Assembly: GCA_014584295.1 (NCBI GenBank)
Contig: JACTNC010000010.1
Location: 1 to 50,956 of the forward strand
Direction of reading: 5' to 3'
DNA from: Verrucomicrobiota bacterium
Lineage (GTDB): Bacteria; Verrucomicrobiota; Verrucomicrobiia; Opitutales; Opitutaceae
Length of the DNA: 50,956 bases
Shown here: positions 8,814 through 18,022 of the stretch, piece after piece
How positions within the stretch are numbered: the first letter of the stretch is position 1
Layout of the letters: every line of letters starts with the position of its first letter
Position numbers and translations under genes: made by a program
Notes under the pieces: generated by a model
Told to the model about the DNA's origin: nothing
The model's input: only the letters and a program-made list of their open reading frames with translations
Database searches by the model: none

Positions 8814-10583
8814 CTATTCCAGGGGCACGCGTTCGCGGTAAAACTGTCCGCAAAGCGCAAGAATCTCGCGCGCAGTCGATTTGCCCAGGGCCTCTTCTGC
8901 GAGACGTTTTGCATCCGCAAGCGTCATTGCGCGGATCACGTACTTGACCGCGGGCAGCAGCGGCGGAGTCATGCTGAGTTCATCGACGCCGAGGCCGATA
9001 AGCAGCGGCACCAATTCAGGGTCCGACGCCATTTCCCCGCACACGCTCACCTTGAGCTTCTTGCGATGCGCCTCCTCGACGATGTGACGCAGGGTTCTGA
9101 CCACCGCAGGATGTGTGGGCTCATAGAGGTGGGCTATCCGGTTGTTGACGCGGTCGATTGCGAGCAGGTACTGGATCAGATCGTTTGTCCCGATGCTAAG
9201 AAAGTCGTTCTGCGCAGCGAGGATGTCGACGGTATAGGCGGCGCTCGGGATCTCGATCATCGTGCCCACCGGCATCTTTTCGTCGAAGGGAACACTCTGC
9301 GAACGAAGTTCCTGGCGACACTCATCCAGGACCGCATTGGCCCGGGCAAGCTCCTCGCATCCGCTGATCATCGGGTACATCAGCTTGATGTTGCCGACGA
9401 CGCTCGCCCGAAGGATGGCACGAAGCTGGCTCTTGAATATCCCGGGATTCTCCAGGCAAAACCGAATGGCGCGGAAACCAAGGAACGGATTGTCCTCCCG
9501 GGGAAACAGCGAAGGCGCCCCCGTGATGGGCTTGTCGCCGCCAAGGTCGAGTGTGCGAATGACCACCGGTGCCGGTGCCAGTTGTTCCGCCACTTTGCGG
9601 TAGGCCGCCTCCTGCTCGTCCTCGGTCGGGATCTTCTGGCTGGAGAGGTAGAGAAACTCCGTGCGGAAAAGCCCCACGCCCGAGCCAAGGTATTCCTTAA
9701 CGAGCGCAACCTCGTCCTCCTTTTCGATGTTTGCCCGCAATACCACACCAACGCCGTCAAGCGTGACCGACGGCTGCCGGTTCGCCTTGAACAGGCGCTG
9801 CTCGATCGACTTCTTGATTCGCTCGATCTTCCCGTAGCGAAACAGAGTCTGCTCGCCCGGATTGAGGATCACCAGGCCATCGTACCCATCGACAAGCATC
9901 CAGTCCCCGTTCTTAATCCGCGTGACCAAATTTCCCGTGCCGACTACGGCGGGAATTTTCATCGATCGCGCGACAATCACCGCGTGACTCGTCCGGCTGC
10001 CGGAGTCCGTGACGATGGCCAGCGCATGGCTCCGGTCGATACCGGCCGCGTCCGAGGGTGAAATGTCATTCGCGACGACGATGCGTTTGTCGGCAAGCCG
10101 CGACAGGCTTGCCGCAGCCTGACCCAGAAGGTTCGAAAGCACGCGCTGTACAACGTCGCGGATGTCCCCCGAGCGCTCCCGCAGGTATTCATCGTCGATT
10201 TCGGAAAAGGCCTGGATGTAGCGCTTCGCAACTGCATTGAAGCAGGTTTCGATGTTGCTGCCGGAATCTTCAAATTCGCGGATGGTTTCCGCGATCAGGG
10301 CCTGGTCCTCCAGCACCAGCAGATGCGCATCAAAGATCCTGGCCTCGTTCGCGCTGAGATTCTTTTCAACCTCATCCCGGATCTTCTGAATCTGGCCACG
10401 GGTGACCAGAAGCGCATGCTCAAATCGCGCCACTTCCTCCGCGCGTTTGTCCGGATCCACCTGATAAGAGGGAAGCTCAAGATCGCTCTGCAGAAACAGA
10501 AACACCTGTCCATAGGCGATGCCCTGCGAGGCGGCGAGGCCTTGCACGATGATTTCGGGCTTCGTTGGGTCGGTTTCCGGCAT
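8814..10583 (-). CDS. ptsI: Phosphoenolpyruvate-protein phosphotransferase (PTS enzyme I)
   Basis: Cytoplasmic enzyme I, 589 residues, moves phosphate from PEP to HPr. The N-terminal domain contains GSRTSHAVIVARS, with the phosphorylated His at position 200. The C-terminal PEP-binding barrel shows FRTEFLYLSSQ, FLSIGTNDLIQYLLAIDR and CGEMASDPELVPLLIGLG, the last carrying the catalytic Cys. Length is close to the E. coli protein (575). No HPr or sugar-specific EII gene is next to it, so in this lineage it may serve a regulatory or nitrogen-type PTS (inference). It is followed on its 5' side by ispE in the same direction, 118 bases away. Confidence 0.95.
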   Translation of the reverse strand: MPETDPTKPEIIVQGLAASQGIAYGQVFLFLQSDLELPSYQVDPDKRAEEVARFEHALLVTRGQIQKIRDEVEKNLSANEARIFDAHLLVLEDQALIAETIREFEDSGSNIETCFNAVAKRYIQAFSEIDDEYLRERSGDIRDVVQRVLSNLLGQAAASLSRLADKRIVVANDISPSDAAGIDRSHALAIVTDSGSRTSHAVIVARSMKIPAVVGTGNLVTRIKNGDWMLVDGYDGLVILNPGEQTLFRYGKIERIKKSIEQRLFKANRQPSVTLDGVGVVLRANIEKEDEVALVKEYLGSGVGLFRTEFLYLSSQKIPTEDEQEAAYRKVAEQLAPAPVVIRTLDLGGDKPITGAPSLFPREDNPFLGFRAIRFCLENPGIFKSQLRAILRASVVGNIKLMYPMISGCEELARANAVLDECRQELRSQSVPFDEKMPVGTMIEIPSAAYTVDILAAQNDFLSIGTNDLIQYLLAIDRVNNRIAHLYEPTHPAVVRTLRHIVEEAHRKKLKVSVCGEMASDPELVPLLIGLGVDELSMTPPLLPAVKYVIRAMTLADAKRLAEEALGKSTAREILALCGQFYRERVPLE

Positions 10584-10632
10584 GAGGGTGGTGGCAACCG
10601 GAGGGAATGGATCCGGCGGCGTGGGAGGTTAA

Positions 10633-10649
10633 GGGGGCGTCATGCCCCC
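10633..10649 (-). terminator. G/C-rich hairpin downstream of ispE, weak terminator
   Basis: Bases 10633-10638 (GGGGGC) pair with 10644-10649 (GCCCCC) around loop GTCAT, in the gap between ispE and ptsI. In the ispE direction it is followed by only two T, so terminator activity is uncertain. Confidence 0.35.
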
Positions 10650-10701
10650 CGGTCAACGCGGATTTCTGCGCGGGCCATAACGGAAAGACCGCAAAGGGGA
10701 T

Positions 10702-11616
10702 CTATCTCACCCTCGTTTCTACCACAAGGGCCTCCCGCCCCCACGCTTCCTGCACAACCCTCACGATATCCGCCGTCCGCCTGGGCTCATCCGAACTGTC
10801 CGATGAAAATGCAAAACACGCACTGCCGCTCCCACTCATCGCAGTCACGAGTCCGAATGAATCCGCAAGCCGTTTCAGCAAGAGCGGCAGGCCAACAAAC
10901 TTTCGAAACACGACGGCCTCAAAGGAATTGTACAGGAGGCAGGAAATCGGGGTCGACGGGGCATTGACCCAGGTTGCCAGGCGTTGCTCCGCTTCTGCGG
11001 CGGGAAGGTACAAACGCGGTGCCTCCGCCGCGAGCATCCGGTAGGCCCATGGCGTGGAGACTCCGAACGACGGCTTGATAATCCACACCTTGCGCCCGTT
11101 CAGCCGCATTCGCGCCCTTTCGGCCAGCGGCTCTACGCGCTCTCCGCGTCCACGCATCACCACTGCGCCTCCATCAAGAAAGAGCGCGCAATCCGATCCG
11201 ATTTCGCCTGCCAGCAGGGAAAGTTTACCCGATGTCAGCGGCATTCCGGTCAGCCGATTCAATGCCAGCAATGCGCTGGCTGCGTTGCTGCTGCCGCCTC
11301 CAAGCCCTGCACCTTGCGGTATGCGTTTTTGCAATACAAAGCGCGCCCCGCCTTCAAAGGGCACCTCCCTCCTGAACGCCAGGGCCGCGCGAACCACCAG
11401 ATTGCTCTCATCCGTTGCAAGCGTCGGATCGTCGCATTCAAGGACGATGCCGGGCGAAGCGGTCAGTTCGACATGAAGCTCGTCGCCAAATTCCACCGGG
11501 ACTGCAAGCGACAGCAAATCGTGAAATCCGTCCGCCCGCCTTCCCGTGACGGCAAGGAAGAGATTGATCTTGGCGGGCGAGGTCAGGGAAACGGTGGGCA
11601 CAGCGAGAGTTGCCAA
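10702..11616 (-). CDS. ispE: 4-diphosphocytidyl-2-C-methyl-D-erythritol kinase
   Basis: GHMP-family kinase of the MEP isoprenoid pathway; it phosphorylates CDP-methylerythritol at the 2-hydroxyl using ATP. The N-terminal SPAKINLFL motif (with the catalytic Lys) and the phosphate loop IPQGAGLGGGSSNAASAL are both present, and a C-terminal GSGSACFA glycine motif closes the ATP site. Length is 304 residues, normal for the family. The first possible start is TTG 11616; GTG 11601, five codons later, is equally plausible and leaves the motif ten residues in. The gene is divergent from pyrF, 64 bases apart. ispD and ispF lie 1 kb away on the other strand, so three MEP genes sit together. Confidence 0.94.
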   Translation of the reverse strand: MATLAVPTVSLTSPAKINLFLAVTGRRADGFHDLLSLAVPVEFGDELHVELTASPGIVLECDDPTLATDESNLVVRAALAFRREVPFEGGARFVLQKRIPQGAGLGGGSSNAASALLALNRLTGMPLTSGKLSLLAGEIGSDCALFLDGGAVVMRGRGERVEPLAERARMRLNGRKVWIIKPSFGVSTPWAYRMLAAEAPRLYLPAAEAEQRLATWVNAPSTPISCLLYNSFEAVVFRKFVGLPLLLKRLADSFGLVTAMSGSGSACFAFSSDSSDEPRRTADIVRVVQEAWGREALVVETRVR

Positions 11617-11680
11617 TCCACGCTATTTTCCGCTGATTTGAAGCGAAATCCGGACAAATTTCTGACCGAATACCTTTTCC

Positions 11681-12382
11681 ATGCCGTGCGATCTGATTCT
11701 TGTACTCGATGAACCCAGCCCTGAAGCGGTCCAGCCGCTCCTGAAACAGCTCGCCGGGGAGGTGAGATGGGTGAAAATCGGTCTCCAGATGTTCACCGCG
11801 TGCGGCCCTGACTGCGTGCGTCGAATCGCCGACCTCGGGTACCAGGTCTTCCTGGATCTGAAACTGCACGATATTCCCAACACGGTGGCACGCGCAGTCG
11901 AGTCTGCCGCGCGCCTTCCGATTCACATGCTTACGCTGCATACCAGCGGGGGAGGACCCATGATGCGCGGTGCAATCGCAGCCCAGCAGGCCACCAAGCC
12001 GGACCTCCTTCTTCTCGGCGTTTCGGTGCTCACGTCGATGAGTGAATCCGATCTCCGTGCAACCGGGGTAGGCTCCACCCCTGAGACCCAGGTGCTGAAT
12101 CTGGCCGCGCTGGCCGTGGACTCAGGCATGAAGGGACTCGTTTGCTCCCCTCTCGAGATCGCGCCGTTGCGGCAGCGGTTTCCCACGGGACTCGATCTCG
12201 TGGTCCCAGGAATCCGTCCTGCCGGGTCAAGATCGGATGATCAGACTCGCGTTCTCACACCTGCCCAAGCCGTCGCCGCAGGAGCTAATTACCTCGTCGT
12301 CGGACGACCCATCTCCCATGCTCCGGATCCGGTCGCCGCAGCGCGCGAAATCCTTCGCGCCACGGGGCATGCAACCCGTTGA
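11681..12382 (+). CDS. pyrF: Orotidine 5'-phosphate decarboxylase
   Basis: A 233-residue TIM-barrel enzyme that converts OMP to UMP, the last step of pyrimidine synthesis. The active-site signature FLDLKLHDIPNTV is intact, with the Asp-x-Lys-x-x-Asp network. VKIGLQMFTACG (substrate loop after strand 2), GLVCSPLEI and VVPGIRP (phosphate-binding) complete the family pattern. ATG 11681 starts right before the first strand (CDLILVLDEP). It lies upstream of ispD-ispF on the same strand and may be cotranscribed with them; the 38-base gap holds no terminator. Confidence 0.95.
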   Translation: MPCDLILVLDEPSPEAVQPLLKQLAGEVRWVKIGLQMFTACGPDCVRRIADLGYQVFLDLKLHDIPNTVARAVESAARLPIHMLTLHTSGGGPMMRGAIAAQQATKPDLLLLGVSVLTSMSESDLRATGVGSTPETQVLNLAALAVDSGMKGLVCSPLEIAPLRQRFPTGLDLVVPGIRPAGSRSDDQTRVLTPAQAVAAGANYLVVGRPISHAPDPVAAAREILRATGHATR

Positions 12383-12420
12383 CCGGATTCCGGTCTGTCT
12401 GCTCGAAATCACGTCGTCAC

Positions 12421-13104
12421 ATGAGCCGAAACGCCGCCATACTTCTCGCCGCCGGCAGCGGCAATCGCATGCAGGGTGCCGTAGGGGACAAGATACTTGC
12501 CCCCATTGGAGGCAAACCCGCCTTCGCCCTCTCCGCGGGAGCATTCATGGAGAGTGGCGTCGCCGATTTTTATGTCATCGTCTACCGGGACGCAACCCAA
12601 TCGATCCAGTTGTCCGCCTATGCCCCGACCCCCGCCCTCTTCGTCAAAGGCGGCTCGGAGCGCCAGCACTCGGTTGCACGCGCCCTCGACGCCCTGCCGG
12701 ACGACGTGGAATATGTCTTCATCCACGATTGTGCACGTCCCTTAATCCGCACGGAGCAACTGATCGCCCTGCACAAGATCGTGCGCCGAGAGGACGCTGT
12801 CGTCCTTGCTCACCGGGTCACCGACACCATCAAGGTTCACCATGAAAGCGGCAGACTGCGCTCCCTCGATCGTTCAAAGCTCTGGGCGATGGAAACGCCT
12901 CAGGTGTTTTCCCGCGATCTCATCACGCGCGCCTATGCACGCGTCGCCAAACGACGGCTCACGATCACGGATGATGCCCAGGCCGTCGAGGGGCTCAATC
13001 ATCCCGTCGCCCTTCTGGAAAACCCACACCCCAATCCCAAGCTCACGACACCCGCGGATCTCGACTGGTGCAATCATCTCGCACAAACGGAGCCGTCCCG
13101 GTAA
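12421..13104 (+). CDS. ispD: 2-C-methyl-D-erythritol 4-phosphate cytidylyltransferase
   Basis: A 227-residue nucleotidyltransferase that makes CDP-methylerythritol from MEP and CTP. The N-terminal AAILLAAGSGNRM glycine loop with DKILAPIGGKP and the FIHDCARPLI motif are characteristic. VTDTIKV and METPQVF further on match substrate-binding segments. ATG 12421 is preferred over in-frame TTG 12379, which overlaps pyrF and would add a non-conserved arginine-rich tail. It is followed by ispF after 23 bases, the usual arrangement. Confidence 0.94.
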   Translation: MSRNAAILLAAGSGNRMQGAVGDKILAPIGGKPAFALSAGAFMESGVADFYVIVYRDATQSIQLSAYAPTPALFVKGGSERQHSVARALDALPDDVEYVFIHDCARPLIRTEQLIALHKIVRREDAVVLAHRVTDTIKVHHESGRLRSLDRSKLWAMETPQVFSRDLITRAYARVAKRRLTITDDAQAVEGLNHPVALLENPHPNPKLTTPADLDWCNHLAQTEPSR

Positions 13105-13127
13105 AGTCTGCCGCCGCCCACCCTTCC

Positions 13128-13610
13128 ATGACACTGCGAATCGGCCACGGCTATGACATTCACCGCACGGTCACCGGCCGCCCGCTTGTCCTCGGCGGCG
13201 TGCGGTTTGACTGCGACTTTGGCCTCGACGGTCACAGCGACGCGGACTGCCTGACCCACGCAATCTGCGACGCCCTGCTTGGCGCCGCGGGACTGCCCGA
13301 CATCGGCCATTTTTTCCCTCCGTCGGAGCCCGCCTACCGGAACATCGACTCTCAAATTCTCCTGAAACGCGTCATCGCCGAACTCGCCTCGCGCGGGTGG
13401 CATCCTGGCAACATCGACTCGACGATCATCGCCGAAAAACCGAAGATCCTCCCCCGGCTCGCCGAGATGAAGGCATCGCTCGCCGCCTCGACCGCTCTTC
13501 CCGTCGACGCGATCGGCATCAAGGCCACCACGAACGAAGGCAGCGATGACATCGGACGCGGCATGGCCATTGCCGCTCACGCGGTGGCCCTGATCCGGCG
13601 CGTATCGTGA
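13128..13610 (+). CDS. ispF: 2-C-methyl-D-erythritol 2,4-cyclodiphosphate synthase
   Basis: A 160-residue trimeric zinc enzyme that cyclises CDP-methylerythritol 2-phosphate to MEcPP. GHGYDIHR at the start carries the metal-binding Asp and His. DGHSDADCLTHAICDALLGA carries the third metal His and the active-site loop, and KATTNEG near the C-terminus is the cytidine-binding motif. ATG 13128 places the first motif at residue 6, as in the family. Its stop codon overlaps the start of the next gene (TGATG), so translation of the downstream binding protein may be coupled although the functions are unrelated. Confidence 0.95.
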   Translation: MTLRIGHGYDIHRTVTGRPLVLGGVRFDCDFGLDGHSDADCLTHAICDALLGAAGLPDIGHFFPPSEPAYRNIDSQILLKRVIAELASRGWHPGNIDSTIIAEKPKILPRLAEMKASLAASTALPVDAIGIKATTNEGSDDIGRGMAIAAHAVALIRRVS

Positions 13611-15250
13611 TGGGCCGACGGATACTTTTCAGGCTGCTCGGACTTGGGCTTGCCGCGGCGCTGTCGGCCCTGCTTCCCGCCTGCTCGCCCCGCGAATCTG
13701 CGGTTGAGCACGGAAACCGATTGAAGATTCTTCACCGGGGCATTGGACCCGACCTGGCGGATCTCGATCCTCACCTCGCAACAGGTCCGGGTGATCACAG
13801 CGCATTGTCCGCGCTATTCGAAGGCCTGATTACGGAGGACCCAAAGGACCTGAGCCCGGCTCCCGGAGTTGCCGAACGCTGGCAGGTATCCGACGATGGA
13901 CTCACCTACACCTTTTTTCTGCGCGGCAATGCCCGCTGGTCCAATGGCGATCCCGTCACCGCGGAGGATTTCCTGGCGTCATGGAAGCGGGTCCTGTCAC
14001 CCACCCTGCAGGCCGACAATGCCAGCCTTCTTTTCCCGGTCCAAGGAGCGGAAGCTTACCATCGGGGAAAAACTGGAAATTTCCATGAAGTGGGATTTGT
14101 GGCGCCAGACTCCCGCACCGTACGGATCACGCTTGAACGTCCGACTCCCTACTTCCTCAACCTGCTCCAGCACTGGGTCTGGTGGCCGGTACCCATCGCG
14201 GTCCTGGAAAAATACGGATCCATTGAATCGCGCAGCAACCGCTGGGCACGTCCGGGAACTCTTGTGGGCAATGGTCCGTTCACGCTCAAGGAATGGCGTG
14301 CCGGCCAGCGCATTGTGGTCGAAAAATCGAAGACCTACTGGGATGCGGCGAACGTCCAGCTCAACGCGATCCACTTCCATACGATCGACGACGTGAATGC
14401 CGAGGAGCGCGCATTCCGTGCCGGACAGCTCCATATCACGGAGGCCCTTCCGCTGGCCAAAATCGACTCCTATAGGACAAACGCGCCCGATGTGCTGAGG
14501 ATCGATCCGTACCTGGGTACCTATTTCTATCGCATCAATGTCTCCGTGCCATTCCTGAATTCAGTCGCGGTCCGCCGTGCGCTTTCCCTTGCCATCGATC
14601 GCGTCGCACTCGGCAGGAGCCTGCTGCACGGAGGCCAGATGCCCTCAGGCACGTTCACGCCGCCCGGCACGGGTGACTATGCGCCTCCCGCAGGCATAAC
14701 GAGCAACCCCGACGCTGCGCGCGCCCTGATGGCCGAGGCGGGTTTTCCAGGAGGCAAGAACGCCCCGCCCATTGAAATCCTCTACAACAATTCGGAAAAT
14801 CATCGCGTCATCGCCGAAGCCATTCAGGAAATGTGGCGCCGTGAGCTGGGCATTGATGCCAGGCTGCACACGATGGAAAACAAGAGCGTGCTGAATGCAC
14901 GCAGCGCCGGGAACTACCAGATCCTTCGGTCAGGATGGATCGGCGACTACAATGATCCGATGTCCTTCCTGGCGATCTGGCGCAGCGACAGCGGAAACAA
15001 CTACACCCACTGGGCAAACGCAGCCTACGACCGCCTGCTCTATGAAGCGACGCGCACACCGGACGCCGCCGCCCGCCTCCAGATTCTGCAACGCGCCGAG
15101 GAGATGCTTCTCAGTGAGTCGCCGCTGATTCCCCTCTATCACTACACGCATGTTTTCCTCATTCAGCCCTCGGTCCAGGGATGGTATCCCACCCTGCTGG
15201 ACCACCATCCCTACAAACATGTCCGATTGATCGATACACCGGCACAATGA
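13610..15250 (+). CDS. Oligopeptide-binding lipoprotein (OppA-like), first paralogue
   Basis: A 546-residue extracytoplasmic solute-binding protein of family 5 (SBP_bac_5). A signal peptide with a lipobox-like LLPAC indicates lipidation at the Cys near residue 24. Family segments include LEPLDPHLATG-like DLDPHLATG, LFEGLI, the SBP_5 signature region WSNGDPVTAEDFLASWKR, and VGNGPFTLKEW. The start is ATG 13610, overlapping the ispF stop by one base; GTG 13607 is also possible. It precedes a second binding protein of similar sequence and two permease genes, together making most of an Opp importer. Peptide binding is inferred from the family; dipeptide, nickel or murein tripeptide are alternatives. 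Confidence 0.9.
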   Translation: MGRRILFRLLGLGLAAALSALLPACSPRESAVEHGNRLKILHRGIGPDLADLDPHLATGPGDHSALSALFEGLITEDPKDLSPAPGVAERWQVSDDGLTYTFFLRGNARWSNGDPVTAEDFLASWKRVLSPTLQADNASLLFPVQGAEAYHRGKTGNFHEVGFVAPDSRTVRITLERPTPYFLNLLQHWVWWPVPIAVLEKYGSIESRSNRWARPGTLVGNGPFTLKEWRAGQRIVVEKSKTYWDAANVQLNAIHFHTIDDVNAEERAFRAGQLHITEALPLAKIDSYRTNAPDVLRIDPYLGTYFYRINVSVPFLNSVAVRRALSLAIDRVALGRSLLHGGQMPSGTFTPPGTGDYAPPAGITSNPDAARALMAEAGFPGGKNAPPIEILYNNSENHRVIAEAIQEMWRRELGIDARLHTMENKSVLNARSAGNYQILRSGWIGDYNDPMSFLAIWRSDSGNNYTHWANAAYDRLLYEATRTPDAAARLQILQRAEEMLLSESPLIPLYHYTHVFLIQPSVQGWYPTLLDHHPYKHVRLIDTPAQ

Positions 15251-15400
15251 TGGGCCCATCCGCACCATCGGGATCAGGTGTCGCTGAAACCCGCGCATCA
15301 TTGACCGATTCCACGGCGCCCAATGCGAAGCAGGAGGCACGCCTTCCCGATCGCCTATCCGGACCTTGCGCTGCAGCGGCAGCGCGCTCTTGATAAAGGC

Positions 15401-17077
15401 ATGCTGAAACACTCCTGGCTTGTCATCATTCTCGGCTTCCTGATCGGAAGCGGATGCACCAAGAATAACCGAAGCCCGTCGGCCACTCCCTCGCCGGGCG
15501 GCGCCCCTTCCGCTCTCCGGACGGATCTCAACTACGGCAACGGCACCGAACCGCAGGACCTTGATCCCCAGGTTGTAACCGGTGTGCCTGAAAACAAGAT
15601 CATCAATGCACTCTTCGAAGGTCTCGTTGCCTACGGTCCAAACGGCCAGGGCACCGTCCCCGCCGCCGCCGAAAGCTGGACCGTTTCCGATGACGGACTC
15701 GTCTACACGTTCAAGCTCCAGCCCGAGGGGAAGTGGTCGAATGGTGACCCGGTGACCGCCTTGGACTTTGTCCGCTCCTACCAGCGGATGCTTGCCCCCG
15801 AATTCGCGTCGGAATACTCGAGCAAGCTTTATCCGGTGGTTGGCGCCGAAGAATTCAATCGGGGCACGCTGAAGGATTTCTCCAAGACCGGCTTCAAGGC
15901 GCTAGATGACCGCACGCTGCAGCTCACGCTCCGGCACCGCACGCCATTTCTGATCGACTCCCTGAAGCACTACGCCTGGTTTCCCGTGCCCATTGCCACG
16001 ATCGAAAAGTTCGGGGGGCTTACGCGCAAGGGAACCGCATGGACGCGTCCCGGCAATCTTGTCGGCAACGGCCCGTTTGTGCTGAAGGAATGGGCGATGC
16101 AACAGCGACTCGTCGTCGAGGCATCTCCCACCTACTGGGACCGAAAGTCAGTCAAGCTGACCCGCATCACATTCTTCCCAACGGAGAACATCGATACGGA
16201 AGAACGCATGTTTCGTACGGGCCAGTTGGACAAGACCAATGAGCTGCCGCTCGACAAGACCGACGCCTATCGCAAGGACCCTCACAGCAACCTGAGAATC
16301 GATCCGCTGCTCGGCATCTACTACTTCCGGCTCAATACCACGAGGCCGCCGCTCACTGACAAGCGCGTGCGCAAGGCACTCGCGCTCGCGATCAATCGCG
16401 AACAGCTCGTCCAGCGCGTCACCAAGCAGGACCAGCAGCCCGCCTATAACGCCTGTCCCCCGATGGATACCTTCACCTCCCCGGTCCGGCTCCAGGGAGA
16501 TCTGACCACGGCCCGCCAGCTTCTGGCTGATGCCGGTTTTCCTGACGGCAAGGGTATGCCGAAGCTGGAGCTTCTCTACAACACCAGCCAAAATCACCGG
16601 AAGATAGCCGAGGCCGTGCAGCAGATGTGGAAGGTCAACCTGGGCATTGATGTGACGCTCGCGAATCAGGAATGGAAGGTGTACCTCGACTCCCAAGATA
16701 CGCTCAACTACACGATCTGCCGAGCCGGCTGGATCGCCGACTATATCGATCCCAACACATTCTTCGACGTGTGGCGGACAGGCGATGGGAACAACCGCAC
16801 CGGCTTCTCCAATGCTGAATATGATCGTCTGCTCGAATCGGCGCTTAATGCGAAAACCGAGGCCGAAAGGATGGCCGACTATGTGAAGATGGACGCTATC
16901 CTGATGGATGAGGTCCCCTTGATTCCCATCTATTTCTACACGCGCGCCTACGCCATCAATCCCAACCTCCACATTCCCAGGAATCTCGTCGAGACGCCCA
17001 ACTGGAAGTTCGTCTACTGGAAGCAACCCGCGGCAGCCGACAGCTCTGGCGTCTTGCCTTCGCAGGCAAAAGATTGA
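15401..17077 (+). CDS. Oligopeptide-binding lipoprotein (OppA-like), second paralogue
   Basis: A 558-residue SBP_bac_5 protein clearly paralogous to the preceding one. Shared landmarks are EPQDLDPQVVTG, NALFEGLV, KWSNGDPVTALDFVRSYQR, LVGNGPFVLKEW and RAGWIADYIDPNTFFDVWR. Its signal peptide ends in LIGSGC, a lipobox with Gly at -3. ATG 15401 (MLKHSWL) is chosen because it begins directly at the hydrophobic core; the upstream in-frame codons from 15323 encode a charged stretch unlike a signal sequence. It lies 150 bases after the first paralogue and 12 bases before oppB. Duplication probably widened substrate range (inference). Confidence 0.91.
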   Translation: MLKHSWLVIILGFLIGSGCTKNNRSPSATPSPGGAPSALRTDLNYGNGTEPQDLDPQVVTGVPENKIINALFEGLVAYGPNGQGTVPAAAESWTVSDDGLVYTFKLQPEGKWSNGDPVTALDFVRSYQRMLAPEFASEYSSKLYPVVGAEEFNRGTLKDFSKTGFKALDDRTLQLTLRHRTPFLIDSLKHYAWFPVPIATIEKFGGLTRKGTAWTRPGNLVGNGPFVLKEWAMQQRLVVEASPTYWDRKSVKLTRITFFPTENIDTEERMFRTGQLDKTNELPLDKTDAYRKDPHSNLRIDPLLGIYYFRLNTTRPPLTDKRVRKALALAINREQLVQRVTKQDQQPAYNACPPMDTFTSPVRLQGDLTTARQLLADAGFPDGKGMPKLELLYNTSQNHRKIAEAVQQMWKVNLGIDVTLANQEWKVYLDSQDTLNYTICRAGWIADYIDPNTFFDVWRTGDGNNRTGFSNAEYDRLLESALNAKTEAERMADYVKMDAILMDEVPLIPIYFYTRAYAINPNLHIPRNLVETPNWKFVYWKQPAAADSSGVLPSQAKD

Positions 17078-17089
17078 AGCTGTTTTCGC

Positions 17090-18010
17090 ATGTTTCGATT
17101 TTTCGCGTCGCGCCTGCTGCAGTCGGCCCTCGCGCTGCTCATCATCATCACGGCGACCTTCTTCATGCTGCGGTTCGTCCCCGGAGGGCCGTTCACCGCG
17201 GAAAAAGCCGTCACGCCTGAGATCCTGCGCAACCTGGAGGCCCATTACGGCCTGGACCAGCCACTCTGGAAACAATACGCGGACTATCTGGGGAGCCTGC
17301 TGCGCGGAGACTTCGGTCCCTCGTTCAAGTATCCCAATCGCACGGTCAATGAAATCCTGGGCGACAAGCTGCCGGTCTCCCTCGAGCTCGGCTCGCTTTC
17401 CCTGGCGCTCGCGCTGCTGATGGGAATTCCGCTCGGAATCATCGCGGCAACCCGTCGGAACTCGTGGATCGACTACTGTGCATCGACTTTCGGCATGACG
17501 GGGCTTTCCGTGCCAACCTTCGTGGTCGCCCCGCTGCTGGTCCTCGCCCTCAGCATTCACATGGGCTGGTTCAATGCATCGGGCTGGTATTCACCGGAAG
17601 ACCGCGTGCTGCCCTCCCTCGTCCTTGGTTTCGCCTACGCCGCACCGATCTCCCGCCTGACGCGCGGCGGCATGCTGGAAATCCTGAGTCAGGACTTCAT
17701 CCGGACTGCTCGCGCAAAAGGCGCCTCCGAGTTGCGGATCATCTTCAAGCACTGCCTTCGCGGCGGGCTGCTTCCTGTCGTTTCCTACCTCGGGCCCGCC
17801 ATCGCCGGAATCCTGACCGGCTCCTTCGTGATTGAGACCATCTTTCAGATTCCGGGGCTCGGACGGGAGTTCGTGAACAGCGCGTTCAATCGCGACTACA
17901 CCCTCGTGCTAGGCACCGTCATTCTCTACGCCGCACTGATCATGATGCTCAACCTAGCCGCGGATGTTGCACAGGCCTGGATGAACCCAAAGGTCAGACT
18001 CGCCCGCTGA
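17090..18010 (+). CDS. oppB: Peptide ABC transporter permease OppB-like
   Basis: A 306-residue inner-membrane subunit with six predicted segments. The N-terminus (MFRFFASRLLQSALALLIIITATFF in part) and HYGLDQPLWKQYADYL are typical of OppB/DppB. The cytoplasmic coupling loop, DFIRTARAKGASELRIIFKH, is the EAA motif that docks on the ATPase. It forms a heterodimer with the OppC product. ATG 17090 is 12 bases after the second binding protein; oppC follows after 12 bases, so the genes form one transcription unit. Confidence 0.93.
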   Translation: MFRFFASRLLQSALALLIIITATFFMLRFVPGGPFTAEKAVTPEILRNLEAHYGLDQPLWKQYADYLGSLLRGDFGPSFKYPNRTVNEILGDKLPVSLELGSLSLALALLMGIPLGIIAATRRNSWIDYCASTFGMTGLSVPTFVVAPLLVLALSIHMGWFNASGWYSPEDRVLPSLVLGFAYAAPISRLTRGGMLEILSQDFIRTARAKGASELRIIFKHCLRGGLLPVVSYLGPAIAGILTGSFVIETIFQIPGLGREFVNSAFNRDYTLVLGTVILYAALIMMLNLAADVAQAWMNPKVRLAR

Positions 18011-18022
18011 CGTCAAATCCTC

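Noticed and set aside
9066..10061. 331-codon open frame on the plus strand
   Set aside because: It is antisense to ptsI, whose motifs are complete; the frame is open only because of codon bias at high GC.
16148..17560. 470-codon open frame on the minus strand
   Set aside because: It runs antisense across the end of the second OppA-like gene and the start of oppB, both well supported.
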